A stretch of 64,000 bases of DNA. Origin: Effrenium voratum. Lineage: Eukaryota; Sar; Dinophyceae; Suessiales; Symbiodiniaceae. Of the stretch, positions 32,824 through 42,410 are shown piece by piece (positions within the stretch are counted from its first letter, which is position 1; the number at the start of each line of letters is the position of its first letter). The notes under the pieces are model-generated. The model searched no databases, was not told the DNA's origin, and worked only from the letters and a program-made list of their open reading frames with translations. A program made the position numbers and the translations under genes. Where the stretch lies: contig CAUJNA010000470.1 of assembly GCA_963377175.1 (NCBI GenBank), forward strand, positions 157,451 through 221,450, given 5' to 3'.

Positions 32824-33983
32824 AGCACGTTGAAGGGAGGTCGCAACGGGAGCGAGCGAAGATTCGGAAAGATTTGGGTTCACTCAAAAGTTTAACTGTG
32901 CAGCCAGCCACGCGTACCAGATATGAGAAAGCTCGGACGCGTTTTTTGAAACATTTGCGGGATGGAGGGATCGCAATCCCAAAGCAGAAACTTTTAATGG
33001 ATGAGTTGGTCTCCGATTATATCGAGACTCTGTGGTCCCAGGGAGAAGGCAGGGCTTTGGCTTCAGATACCTTAGCCGGACTGCAAGATTTGGACCCCAG
33101 CCTCCGCCACCAAATGCCCCAAGCATGGCGCCTCATGAAGGCCTGGAACAGCAATGAGATACCAAACAGAGCTCCCCCGTTCCCGGAGAGCCTTTTAAAG
33201 GCCATGGTGGGCCGATGCTTGTTCCAGGAAAACCACGGAATGGCTCTTTCTCTGCTTGTCGGATTTTATGGCTTGCTACGCACTGGAGAGTTGCTTAGCA
33301 TTCAAGCTCGTCACGTTTCCGTGAGTGCGGATCACAAAACCGCGGTTGTTTCGCTGGGGTGGACAAAGGGAGGCAAACGTCAGGGAGCTGCCGAAAGCTG
33401 CACAATCACCGTATGGGATGTGGTGCGGCGTCTTGAACAGTGGGTGCTTTCAGTGCCCAGCGGCTCCTATATGTGTGCCTCCCCGTCTACCTGGCGGAAG
33501 ACTTTTAATCAGCTCCTGGCTGACATTCGAGTGACTGAGTTTGAGTTTCGGCCATATAGCCTGCGCAGGGGTGGCGCTACTTTTTGGTTCCAACGTCATG
33601 GCCAGTTTGACAGGTTGTTGGTCCAAGGCAGGTGGCAGGCAGCGAAGACTGCCCGCATTTACCTGAACGAAGGGCTGGCTATGTTAGCCGAGATGAGATT
33701 CTCTCAATCCCAACTGAGTGCTTGGGTTCGCTTATACCAAAACGCACTTAGAAGTGCGCTGCCGAGGCTCGAGCGAGCGTCGAGACGCAGTACAGGGGGA
33801 CGTGGAAAGAGGTCGAAAAGAGGGAAAAAGGGGTGGTGGCTAGGCTGTTCCGGAGTTTCTTTTTCAGACGGCCTCAAAATTGCACCTGAGCGCCCTAGTT
33901 TCTTCCGGCTTGGCGGAAGAGCTAGGGGGGGTGCGGGGGGGGATTTCCTCTTTCTTCGGCTTGGCGGGAAAGGGAAATCCTGA
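32820..33983 (+). CDS. Element ORF4: tyrosine recombinase
   Basis: 387 residues from an ATG that shares ATGA with the ORF3 stop (earlier in-frame ATGs exist at 32742 and 32808). The N-terminal part resembles a SAM-like core-binding domain. Catalytic residues by position: R154 in GLLRTGEL, K183 in WTKGGK, R249 in YSLRRGG (Tyr where most have His), W272 in GRWQ (the usual His/Trp position) and nucleophile Y281 in ARIYL. The spacing matches DIRS/Ngaro/Crypton recombinases, which insert a circular DNA copy. The last 55 or so residues are coded by repeat B1 and are Gly/Arg-rich. Confidence 0.92.
   Translation: MKHVEGRSQRERAKIRKDLGSLKSLTVQPATRTRYEKARTRFLKHLRDGGIAIPKQKLLMDELVSDYIETLWSQGEGRALASDTLAGLQDLDPSLRHQMPQAWRLMKAWNSNEIPNRAPPFPESLLKAMVGRCLFQENHGMALSLLVGFYGLLRTGELLSIQARHVSVSADHKTAVVSLGWTKGGKRQGAAESCTITVWDVVRRLEQWVLSVPSGSYMCASPSTWRKTFNQLLADIRVTEFEFRPYSLRRGGATFWFQRHGQFDRLLVQGRWQAAKTARIYLNEGLAMLAEMRFSQSQLSAWVRLYQNALRSALPRLERASRRSTGGRGKRSKRGKKGWWLGCSGVSFSDGLKIAPERPSFFRLGGRARGGAGGDFLFLRLGGKGKS
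33893..33927 (+). other. Hairpin 1 in repeat B1
   Basis: CCCTAG pairs with CTAGGG (outer) and CTTCCG with CGGAAG (inner), with a gcttgg loop. An identical hairpin is in B2 at 34268-34302. Could be a recombinase, reverse-transcription or 3'-end signal of the RNA; the function is inferred only from its position. Confidence 0.7.
33941..33980 (+). other. Hairpin 2 in repeat B1
   Basis: GGATTTCC pairs with GGAAATCC (8 bp), with an inner TTTC/GAAA pairing, and the loop again holds cggcttggcgg as in hairpin 1. It ends one base before the ORF4 stop codon. Identical copy in B2 at 34316-34355. Confidence 0.7.
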
Positions 33984-34092
33984 GGCCCCCAGTTTGACAA
34001 GAAACGGGCAAGGGGCCCAGGGCTAGTTAGCCACCACAAAGAGGACGTAACTTTTTATTTATGACAAAGTTGGACTTGCTGTGCGCAGAAAA

Positions 34093-34143
34093 AGTGCGGC
34101 TTACTCTTTGGACTCACGTAGCGGGTATAAAGAGTAAAGCACT
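34093..34143. promoter_or_regulatory. Inverted arms around the B1/A2 junction, candidate recombinase site
   Basis: The left arm AGTGCGGCTTACTCTTT (34093-34109) is an imperfect inverted copy of AAAGAGTAAAGCACT (34129-34143); 9 bp next to the centre (TTACTCTTT/AAAGAGTAA) are perfect. The 19-base centre starts exactly at the B/A boundary. At the outer ends of the element one arm is present at each side. This is what a tyrosine recombinase circle-junction site should look like. Confidence 0.6.
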
Positions 34144-34172
34144 TGTCTGCCGCAGCCACGTCAGCTTAAGGT
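34110..34172 (+). repeat. Split direct repeat A2
   Basis: 63 bp, same sequence as A1. Followed by the 16-base spacer cccgcccacccttccc and then B2. Confidence 0.95.
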
Positions 34173-34188
34173 CCCGCCCACCCTTCCC

Positions 34189-34484
34189 CGAAAAGAGGGA
34201 AAAAGGGGTGGTGGCTAGGCTGTTCCGGAGTTTCTTTTTCAGACGGCCTCAAAATTGCACCTGAGCGCCCTAGTTTCTTCCGGCTTGGCGGAAGAGCTAG
34301 GGGGGGTGCGGGGGGGGATTTCCTCTTTCTTCGGCTTGGCGGGAAAGGGAAATCCTGAGGCCCCCAGTTTGACAAGAAACGGGCAAGGGGCCCAGGGCTA
34401 GTTAGCCACCACAAAGAGGACGTAACTTTTTATTTATGACAAAGTTGGACTTGCTGTGCGCAGAAAAAGTGCGGCTTACTCTTT
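34189..34484 (+). repeat. Split direct repeat B2 (right end)
   Basis: Second copy of B1, without an ORF use. The right end ctcttt runs into an AT microsatellite. Confidence 0.95.
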
Positions 34485-34515
34485 ATATATATATAGATAT
34501 ATAGATATATATATG
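34485..34515. repeat. AT/GATA microsatellite flanking the element
   Basis: atatatatagat units. Together with the tatat bases left of 26975, this suggests the element inserted into an AT repeat. Confidence 0.85.
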
Positions 34516-34977
34516 CGTGTTTATGTTGTATCTATGAAAGAAGCAACTGCGCATTTCGGCCGTATCATTCCCAACAAGGCTCCTCGGGTGCTCCAAACAC
34601 TCATTTGTCGCACGTTTGGCTGCGTCCAGGCGAGAATACAGAAGTTCCCCATATTTCTCGGTGTCGTCTGAAACATCCCTTGTTTGACCCAGTGAGTTTC
34701 CCTCCGGCTAGGGATATGGGCTCGCATCCTCGTAATTATCACCAAGAAACCCGCCAAAGCGTCCAGCAAGCCCCTCTTTTTGGATTCACGACCCTTTGCC
34801 TGGTTTGTTCGGCGGTGTGTATTACCAAACGTAGATGTTTCTCAGGGGCCGTCGACCAGAAAATGAACATGAAGTTGCAACCATATTTGTGTTGTTCCCT
34901 TTCCGATTTCCCGCGGGTCGGGATTTCCGGTGATTTTGCTCCAAAGTTCCATCCCCACGGGATTCGTGAGCGCCCAG

Positions 34978-35034
34978 GCGCTGGCGGCGGCGGCGCGGCG
35001 GCCAGACCTGGAGCAGAAGCTGAAAGAGCTGAAG
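34978..35034 (+). CDS. Exon 3 seen of coiled-coil gene C
   Basis: A GCGCCCAG acceptor, 19 codons (ALAAAARRPDLEQKLKELK) and an AAG|GC donor, phase 0 at both ends. First exon after the retrotransposon. The frame stays open further to a GT at 35063 (phase 1). Helical and charged. Confidence 0.65.
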
Positions 35035-35800
35035 GCGCGGAGCGCGGAGCGATCGCCATCCGGTTCCTTCGGCTTGGGCGAAGGGCCGTGGGGCTGTGGT
35101 GTTTTCCACGGAAAGGAACGAGGTCGAAGCGTTTTTGGCTGATCTGGGAATGGCCAAGTCTTTTAGAAGGTACCAAGCCTTCTCAGGTTTGTAGAAAGTA
35201 AAGCCAAGCTAATCCCCCCCCATGTTTGGGGAGCTTGGCCTCGGGAGTTCCCCGATGTTGCCACGTACCCTTTTCAATAGAGCTCGGACCTTTTGAACGG
35301 CCACTCTCACTCAGGCGTCATGGTGAGAGGAAGGTTCTAGAAGACAAGTTTCCAAAGTAAAGGCCTTGTGTCCACTGCCATGTTTGTTGGAGATAATGGG
35401 GAATGGCAGGAATGGAGATAATGAAGGCACAGGGCAATCAATTTGATAGATGGAACGTGGGATTATGCTGTCCAACAGTGTCACGCTGAGCCACCATTTG
35501 GTTGGAACACGTCGAAACCTGCGACCACAAAATCGAGGACGCAACAAAACCGCCCTGGTGTATGTTGTTTTTCTATTTCCTGCATGCGGGCTCTTTGAAT
35601 GGGTGGCTTTGAACTATTATTTGCAAGCCCAATTGCTGGTTTCTAGCACACATGTTTGTAAGGTAGGTCCATTTGTGGTCGAGACGTCCTGCAGGCAAGG
35701 CCTTTCTAAGTCATGCTGTTTGCCTGTCAGTACCAAAACAAAGCAACAATGTGTGGTTCCCGAAGTTCCCCTTTACCTTGTAAGCAAGAGCACCTTCAAG

Positions 35801-35985
35801 TATGAGCACACACATACCTACATACATACCTACGTACATACATACCTACCTACCTACCTACATGCATACACACATAAATACATGCATCTATATTTAAGAA
35901 AAAAGAATATACACTGACAAACTCATACACATGCATACATGTGTATCTTATATATCTATCTATATGTGTACGTATACACACATTT
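35801..35985. repeat. CATA/CCTA microsatellite
   Basis: Imperfect tandem cata, ccta and acat units in the intron before 36010. Confidence 0.9.
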
Positions 35986-36009
35986 GATGGTTCTGTTGCA
36001 AGCTGCCAG

Positions 36010-36060
36010 GGGGAGGTGGCAGCCCTGCGGAAGCAGAAGGAGCTGGAGCTCCAGAACCAG
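36010..36060 (+). CDS. Exon 4 seen of coiled-coil gene C
   Basis: A GCTGCCAG acceptor, 17 codons (GEVAALRKQKELELQNQ) and a CAG|GC donor. Phase 0. An alternative GT donor at 36086 would add ARPYVLKR but shift the phase. Confidence 0.7.
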
Positions 36061-36623
36061 GCGAGGCCCTATGTGCTCAAGCGAAGTGTAGCAGCTTCCG
36101 TACGGGGCTGAAGAGAGCCGAGGAACAAAGTGAAGAGAGAGCCAAGCAACGAGATGGCCAACTGCCCCCCCAAAAAAAACACGAGCGCGCCAAGCGCTCG
36201 ACAAGCCTCGGCCGGCTTCGCGTTGTGCGGTTTTTGCGCACAAGGCCGGAGCCAAAACAACCCCATGACGGCAGAAAAGCATGTCTCCCCACTTTGTCCT
36301 GGGCTTCCCTTTCAGGATTCAGGTCAAAGGCGCAGTGCTGCAAGTTCGGGGAGGCTCTTTTCCTGACTTGCAGCTAGGACGTGGCAATGAGCCCCACGGA
36401 GGTTCTCTCGAAAGGCTCTTTCAGTGGCTGTGCTTCAGTGCTTCAAGCAGCTCGCCCGTCGCCCATTCTGGCAGTCCACTGGTCCCCAAGACAAAATGCG
36501 TTCTTTGCTCGGCACCGTTTCTTGGTTTTGCCCTCGAAACCATTTCTCACAGTCTTGCAAACCAAAGAGTCCAGTGGCTTGCCCAAGCCTTCCCCCCCTA
36601 AGACGATGGGCCCCTTCCCCCAG

Positions 36624-36713
36624 ATCCCCGCGGCTGACGATCCCCGCGAGCGCAAAACACGACTCCAGGCCCTCAGCGCCTCCGACTTGGAGCGGCGCCT
36701 CGCGGACTCCGAG
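36624..36713 (+). CDS. Exon 5 seen of coiled-coil gene C
   Basis: A CCCCCAG acceptor is followed by IPAADDPRERKTRLQALSAS and DLERRLADSE, with a GAG|GC donor; 30 codons, phase 0. A second phase-0 donor (GT at 36729) would add AASRR and be equally legal, so alternative splicing is possible. Confidence 0.7.
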
Positions 36714-36774
36714 GCCGCGAGCCGTCGAGTCGACCCGACTCGACTCGGGCGCATCTCCACGGGACATGGGCCGC

Positions 36775-36817
36775 TTGTTTGTTTGTGTGTTTGTTTGTTT
36801 GTTTGAAAAAAAAAAAA
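36775..36817. repeat. TTTG repeat with A-run
   Basis: gtttgtttgtgtgtttg units end in about twelve A bases, soon after the exon at 36624. Confidence 0.85.
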
Positions 36818-38479
36818 CGGGGACCTCCCAAAATGCTGGTCTTTTGGTGGGTTTTCCTAAGCCACCAAAAATCGGATAGCCCCAAAAAAGACAAGCCCAA
36901 TGTCCGGAAGTCAAGTGGGTGCGATGTTGATCATTCGCTGGACGATGACTTGCGGGTATATGTGGGTGTTTGCGTGTGGGTGTGCGCTTGTTTGCGTGCT
37001 TGTTTCGCGTTGTCCTTTGCGGCTTGAAAGTGTTGGCGCTGCGTTTGCGGGCTTTTGCAGCCAAAAGAAGTCGAGCCATTGGCAGGCCCAGGTTGTTCGC
37101 TCGTTTGCGGAAAGTTCCTCAAGGGTTGCGACAGCCCGATTTGGGAACGTGTTTGTGAAACGCTCATAATTTTGTCAGGCTTGCGCGGCAACCCAAGGAG
37201 AACAAATTGTGCAATTGAGTTTTTTGAAGGTTGTCCACAAAGCACCCCGTGGCAGAACCCTGCTTTGGATGTGCTAGCGAACTTTGATGTTGGTATGGAA
37301 AGCCCCCGTTTGGGCCCATGGTCACGCGTGAAATCGAGGGTGGGCCAGCCTGCAGTTGGACCTGTGATTAGACGGTCAGACTTGGCTGCCTCACCCATTC
37401 TTTGTCTTCGTGTGCCTTGACAGGAGGCGCGAGCAAAGTTAGAGGAGCCGCAAGTTGTTCTTTGCCCGCGACTTGGGGGAGTTTCCCAAATGTTCGGTGG
37501 CCAGAACTTGCCCCTGAAAATATTGCCAGACTCGGCTTACCTTTTTGGTATTTTCCCTTTCTGGTTTCCTGCATTTTCTGTGTCAACCGGCAAAAGCTAA
37601 GTTTTGGAGGGCCCTGTGAAGAGCAGCTCGCTGTAAGAAGCAGGTGTCCGGCCCACATACCAGTCTCAGAAATCTTCCCCTCGTGTTTTGGTGGCCCATG
37701 CGCAAGTCAGTCTAGTTTCCACTGTTACTTGTGAGGCCCCACTGGATATTTGCTTCGAGCATCAAGGTCTATAGGTGCTGTGTAACACAAGACTCAAACG
37801 TTTTGCTGCGGCGTGGGGGTGGAGCGGCCGGCTTTATGTCGCTCGGGGTGGTCACACCCTTGTGTGCACACCCTTGTGTCTAGCGGTTTACGGAAAGAGC
37901 CTCGTTGCTCTGTGAATTCGACACTCGGTGTGACATCATTGGGGCCTGCAGTTTGAGCCATCTCTGCAGTGAAGCCACGGTTGACCCTCAAGGCTGCATT
38001 TTCCCACCAAATCACCGCTTTGTTTTTGTTGGCAGGTTACCTGCAAGTGCCTTTTGGGTCTTTTCTGGGAAGACCAAGCACAACAGGAGTGCGATTCGAT
38101 TCCGACGGGCTGTTTGTTAACGGGCAGCCAGCAAAGTTCCGTAAGTTTCCACACGACTGAAGACACAAGCAAGCTACATCGCATGCAATCTTGCGATGCG
38201 TCCGAAGGAGCAAACAAGTAAAGCCGCTGTGGTGTGCAGCTGTTGTTGGACTTGCCGAGCTTGCCCGGGTTGTTGCCGTAGAATGCTGCCACTCCAAAGG
38301 TTTCCAAAAGTTCCACAAGGTTATCTTCCAACGTAGGCTTCTGGTGTGAGTGTGAGTGCGCGTCTCTCTTTCGTTTTTTAGCTTTGTGGGCACCCCCAGC
38401 TTGGCCCAGAAGGCGTCTGCAATACACTCTCTTCACCAACCCCCCCACCACGGCTGGGGGTCCAACCAGCCATCGACAG

Positions 38480-38539
38480 GAGGAGTGTCGGAAGCACACG
38501 GCGGAGGTGCAACGCCGGGCCGAGCTGGAAAGCCAACAG
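38480..38539 (+). CDS. Exon 6 seen of coiled-coil gene C
   Basis: An ATCGACAG acceptor, 20 codons (EECRKHTAEVQRRAELESQQ) and a CAG|GC donor, phase 0. Typical coiled-coil composition. Confidence 0.7.
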
Positions 38540-38920
38540 GCTCTCCGGGGCGTCTGGCTTGGGGTGTGCTTTTGATACAGTCTTTGAGGTTGGTTAAAGA
38601 AAAATGTCGATGTGGGGCACAAATCCCGGAAAACACATAACTTCACAAAAGGGCCCCCGTTTTCGGCACTTGGTTTGAAGCCGAAGCACATCATCAGCTA
38701 AAGGGCCTTCTCGCTGGGCAACCTGTGAAGTGCCTGTCGGCAATTTATGCCAACGCCAGGGGGGTGGCGGAGCCCATCTTTCTTAGTGATGTGGGAAATC
38801 TATTGTCCCATGCGTTAGACGTGCCGACTGGAAGGTAACATCAACACGCTTTATGGAGCTCCATTTTCGTGGCATCCTACCCCCCGAACAATCTGTCTTT
38901 GAATTGATCACTCAGCCAAT

Positions 38921-38962
38921 CAGTCAGTCAGTCAGTCAGTCAGTCAGTCAGTCAGTCAGTCA
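38921..38962. repeat. (CAGT)n microsatellite
   Basis: About ten tandem cagt units. Confidence 0.95.
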
Positions 38963-39362
38963 ATCCATCCGTCGATCAATCAATCCGGAGTCAACATTGG
39001 TGCAGATAGGACCCTTCTACATTTTGGCATGGGACCCACTGCGGTCCTCTGATCGTTTGCTTCCATTGGCCGTGAGATGCAATCCCTCAGGCCCTTCATT
39101 CCCGATACATTTCCCCTTCTCGTCAAGAGAGAGATCATGGGATGTCATAATGAAAGTTGCCCCCGGATGAATGAACTTCCGGTTGAGGGGAACCTGTTTG
39201 AGGGGAACCCCCCCTCCCCACAACGAATGTATTGTGCAGGGTTGATTCATCCTGGTTCGACATCATAACACTCACCATGTCTGCACAGCACCCAGAAGGA
39301 ACCTTTGTGGGGGTCGCAAACAAATCTCCTCGGGGGGCAGATCCACTAGTTGTGCTGCGAAG

Positions 39363-39437
39363 GCGGACATCGCCAAGTCCTTTGCAGAGCTCCAGACAGT
39401 TGTGTCCCAGCTGCTGCCGGTGCTTACCGAGGCCTGA
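39363..39437 (+). CDS. Terminal exon of coiled-coil gene C
   Basis: A TGCGAAG acceptor is followed by ADIAKSFAELQTVVSQLLPV and LTEA, then TGA at 39435-39437. Phase 0 like the others. The spliced C-terminal 147 residues of this gene are nearly all charged helix with Leu/Ile/Val at heptad spacing; a long coiled-coil protein is the only safe call. Confidence 0.7.
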   Translation, partial: ADIAKSFAELQTVVSQLLPVLTEA

Positions 39438-40484
39438 GTGCCGTCCTATGCATCCGGAGCCTATGGCGGTTCACGGATGCCCCGTCCCTTCATCTGCATC
39501 TAGCTATCCGTTCTGGAGTTGGGATTGGGATGAGATAGGAGGGGAGAACGAAGAAGAGGCAAGGGATGCCAAAAGGGAAGTCTTGCCGGCAACCAGGGCT
39601 CATAAGGTGGTAGTCTCTTGTAAACTGCTGACCTCACTTGGGGAGACAACCTTTCTGCACGAGCGATGAAGGTCCGTTTCTTGGCGATCCCCTGAATTGG
39701 ATCATTGTATGTCCATGTGATTCGTCTCGCAAATGCGTTCGTTCCATTCTCCCACAAGTAGATTTCCTGAAAACAAGCACAAGTGATCAGGAAGGAGACT
39801 GATCCGGCGGCAACTGTGAGATGGCTGATGTTTGCCATGCCGAGCCACAGATGCTGGAGATCTCTTTTTTTTTCGATTTGGGCCAAGTTGTTGAAGCTGG
39901 GCAACAGGAGGTTGTGGTTGAGCACTGGTTTCAGCAAGTCGCAAGGGGCTGGCCCAAGCCTGGAGGACAGCTTGATGAATCTTGGACCATGCGCGATGCC
40001 TTCTGCTTTTGTCAGGTGCAAGAGCTCTCCGTCCGCCCTTGACAACTTGACAAGGCCTCATATCTTGCTTCAGTTCAAGCTAGGGCCTGGCTGCCTACAC
40101 GGTTTGCTTCCAGGCTTCGGCCGCAGCCCTCGCCCCTTTTCGTCGAGGGTGTCCAAGGGCCCACCGAAATCTTCGCAATCAAGAAAAGGAGCCGGCCTTG
40201 TTGTAGATGACTTCATTTGAAACCTACGAGGGTTCAGGCTCCATATCTAAGCAAATTGTCGGAGGAAGTTTAGAAGGAGCGTCAGTGCTGCGGACACTAA
40301 TTGAAGGTAGCTTGCGCACAGATAAGATGATGACTGAAAGAATACACGCGAGAAAACATGTGCGAGAGTGTGGCGGGGAAATAGGAGCCGCGAAAACGAG
40401 TGACCCTATGGTCGCGACGCAACGCCTGACGGACCACTGGTCCCCGAAGCCCAGTGGCAGTATCAAAATCAGCTAGCTCAAAGT

Positions 40485-40680
40485 ATAATTGAATTTATGA
40501 ATGGAGGATTGTTCATTTCAAGATGATATTAGGTTTCAGGATTTATATATCAATTCAAAGTTTAATGAGCCAAATGGAAACTGTGATTTGGTATTTGCAT
40601 GGTGTGCCAACTCATCGTGGAATTTAAACGAAACAATTGAAACCCATATGCGGACGCACACACTTTTCGTGACGTCAGTT
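40485..40680. other. AT-rich patch
   Basis: This stretch is clearly richer in A/T than its surroundings (for example aagtataattgaatttatg). No conserved frame recognised. Could be an inserted fragment or organelle-derived; I cannot tell. Confidence 0.4.
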
Positions 40681-40839
40681 TTTTGTGACCAGCGCTTTAC
40701 TTCGGCAGCCTGAGGGACACATTGCGTGACTCGCGCGCAGATTGCGTGGCAGCTGCGCATCTTGGCAACACTGGCACGGACGCATCACCAGTTAGCACGC
40801 GGTACAGATTTCGTGGCAGGCGCAGCACTCTCGAGCGCT

Positions 40840-41015
40840 GCTAGATAGATATGTTTAGAGATAGATTGACAGATGAATGGCTGGTCCAGACGGATAGGCA
40901 GGGAGATAGAAGCAATTAGGTTGGTAGGTAGGTAAATATATGGCAATGCAAGATCGGTAGATATACAGCGACAGATCGACAGATTGATCGATAGATAGAT
41001 AAATCGGTGGATAGA
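40840..41015. repeat. Degenerate GATA-type repeat
   Basis: Scattered gata, gaca and ggta units, strongly diverged. Confidence 0.8.
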
Positions 41016-41180
41016 GGAAACGGTAAAGGGAAAGAGAACCATAGTTCTCATATTTTTAAAACTTCTGCCAACCGGCTTGCCCTGACCCCCACGGTTCCCT
41101 GTGACTCCACACTCCGGTTGAGGGTTTGCACAGCAATCTGTGCACCATGGGCCAAGCCCCACCACCGGACCGATCGCCAG

Positions 41181-41265
41181 CTCTACGAGCAGCGTGCGCG
41201 GCTCTCCGAGGAGAAGAGCGCGGCGGAGGACATGGGGCGGCTCCGGGCCAGAGCTGCGCGGCGTG
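41181..41265 (+). CDS. Exon of a coiled-coil protein (gene D)
   Basis: The frame LYEQRARLSEEKSAAEDMGR, then LRARAA, is highly charged with Leu spacing, like gene C. The frame is open upstream to about 41128, so the acceptor is unsure: ATCGCCAG just before 41181 or a CACAG further up. The 3' end is set before a G-run with a possible GC donor. It starts a new gene after the stop at 39437. Confidence 0.5.
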
Positions 41266-42350
41266 GGGGGTGTTAGGCAACGACAATCTCTTGGCTTGGC
41301 ACCCATGTTTTCTGTGTTTCTGGGGGTGGGGGTCCCATTTTCAGACAACCAAGTGCTTTTCTCGTGACATCCGGCATGTTGAAGGCTCACCAAATCATGG
41401 TCTGTTACAACCCAAAAAAATACCAAAAGCTGACGTCCTGCATAGGGTGTGGGTTGGGAACCACCAAAAAGGGTCCGCGCTAGCGCACTTCGCTTCTGCT
41501 TCAAGCTTCAACAGGTACCACGGTGAAAACATGGAGGGGCATTCCAATCTCCCATGTCGTCTTGTTTTCCCACAACAGAGTCAGGACTCTAGGATAATGT
41601 TGGGAAAGGAGGAAGAACAAGAAGAAGGTTTTGTTTGTCAGCCTTTGGCCGATCAACATTGTATAGTGTCGGATCTCAACGGCTCTGGCACATAACGGCT
41701 CACTCAGAGTTTTGGCCTCTTTGTGCATGGATGTTTGGATCGGGAGTTGGAAACCTTGAATGGATCGGCCTTGCAGCATTTACATGCATGGCCTGGTGTG
41801 CAGATCCACAAGACTTCCACGCCAATCACCAGCCGGGTGCGGGCTTGGTGCAACCAGCCAAGTGGTTTCGTTTGAGGAAACCAGCATGTCCATCCCGCAA
41901 GGAGTGATCCTGACTCGAGTTTTCCCCTTTGGCCTGTGTCTAAACCCCATTGTGTGCAGTGGCACTCCTTTTCCTTTTTGGTTTGGTGGGTTTCCGCAAA
42001 TGGTCAACCCAAACAGATTGACCAAGCTCAGGAAAGCTACCCCAGTTGACTGCCTGCAACCGGTTGCGGTTGGTGTGCAATTCTGATGCCATTCTGGAGG
42101 TCCACCCAAAAACCGCTCCCTGGTGGCCTTTATTCCCAGGACAAACCAGTACTACGCACTACTAAACCAACTGATCCATGCTAAACCAACACCAGGCAGA
42201 CAGGACAAACGACCGAAGTGGGCTGGAGATTTGGGGGGCAGGAACAGAGAAACCGAGAACCAGGAGGTGATGGAAACTGAGGTGGAACCGATCCCCTAAC
42301 GCCAAAAGGAGTGATGCAAGTGGTTTAGACCGGCCGGCCGGCCCACGCAG

Positions 42351-42410
42351 GAGACGGCGAATAAGTTGAAGTCGGAATTGCAGCGACAGCGACTGCTGTG
42401 GACGGCAGGG
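42351..42410 (+). CDS. Exon of coiled-coil gene D
   Basis: A CCCACGCAG acceptor, 20 codons (ETANKLKSELQRQRLLWTAG) and a GC donor at 42411, phase 0 at both ends, the same pattern as gene C. Confidence 0.6.

Larger units (their letters stand above)
33814..34109 (+). repeat. Split direct repeat B1
   Basis: 296 bp, the same as B2 at 34189-34484 with a constant offset of 375 and no difference seen. It contains the 3' end and stop of ORF4 and two hairpins, and ends ggcttactcttt directly against A2. Confidence 0.95.
26975..34484 (+). mobile_element. Complete Ngaro/DIRS-type tyrosine-recombinase retrotransposon
   Basis: The element is 7510 bp. Its ends are defined by split direct repeats: A1 (26975-27037), then four ORFs, then B1 (33814-34109), A2 (34110-34172), a 16-base spacer and B2 (34189-34484). 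This A1-B1-A2-B2 order is the hallmark of Ngaro-like elements, which replicate through a circle and integrate with a tyrosine recombinase instead of a DDE integrase. It carries RT, RNase H, recombinase and a C5 DNA methyltransferase. It sits in an AT microsatellite (left flank ...catatat, right flank atatatatag...), and no target duplication can be recognised. It lies in an intron of gene C on the same strand. All ORFs are open and the repeat copies agree throughout, so the insertion looks recent. Confidence 0.93.
39438..41124. other. Region with no supported gene
   Basis: No exon with matching splice signals found. It contains an AT-rich patch and a GATA-type repeat, listed separately. A frame at 39821-40042 with a plausible composition has no splice support. 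Confidence 0.5.

Noticed and set aside
33704..34414. Two identical minus-strand ORFs of 111 and 82 codons
   Set aside because: They are the antisense of repeats B1 and B2; the identity reflects the repeat, not a gene.
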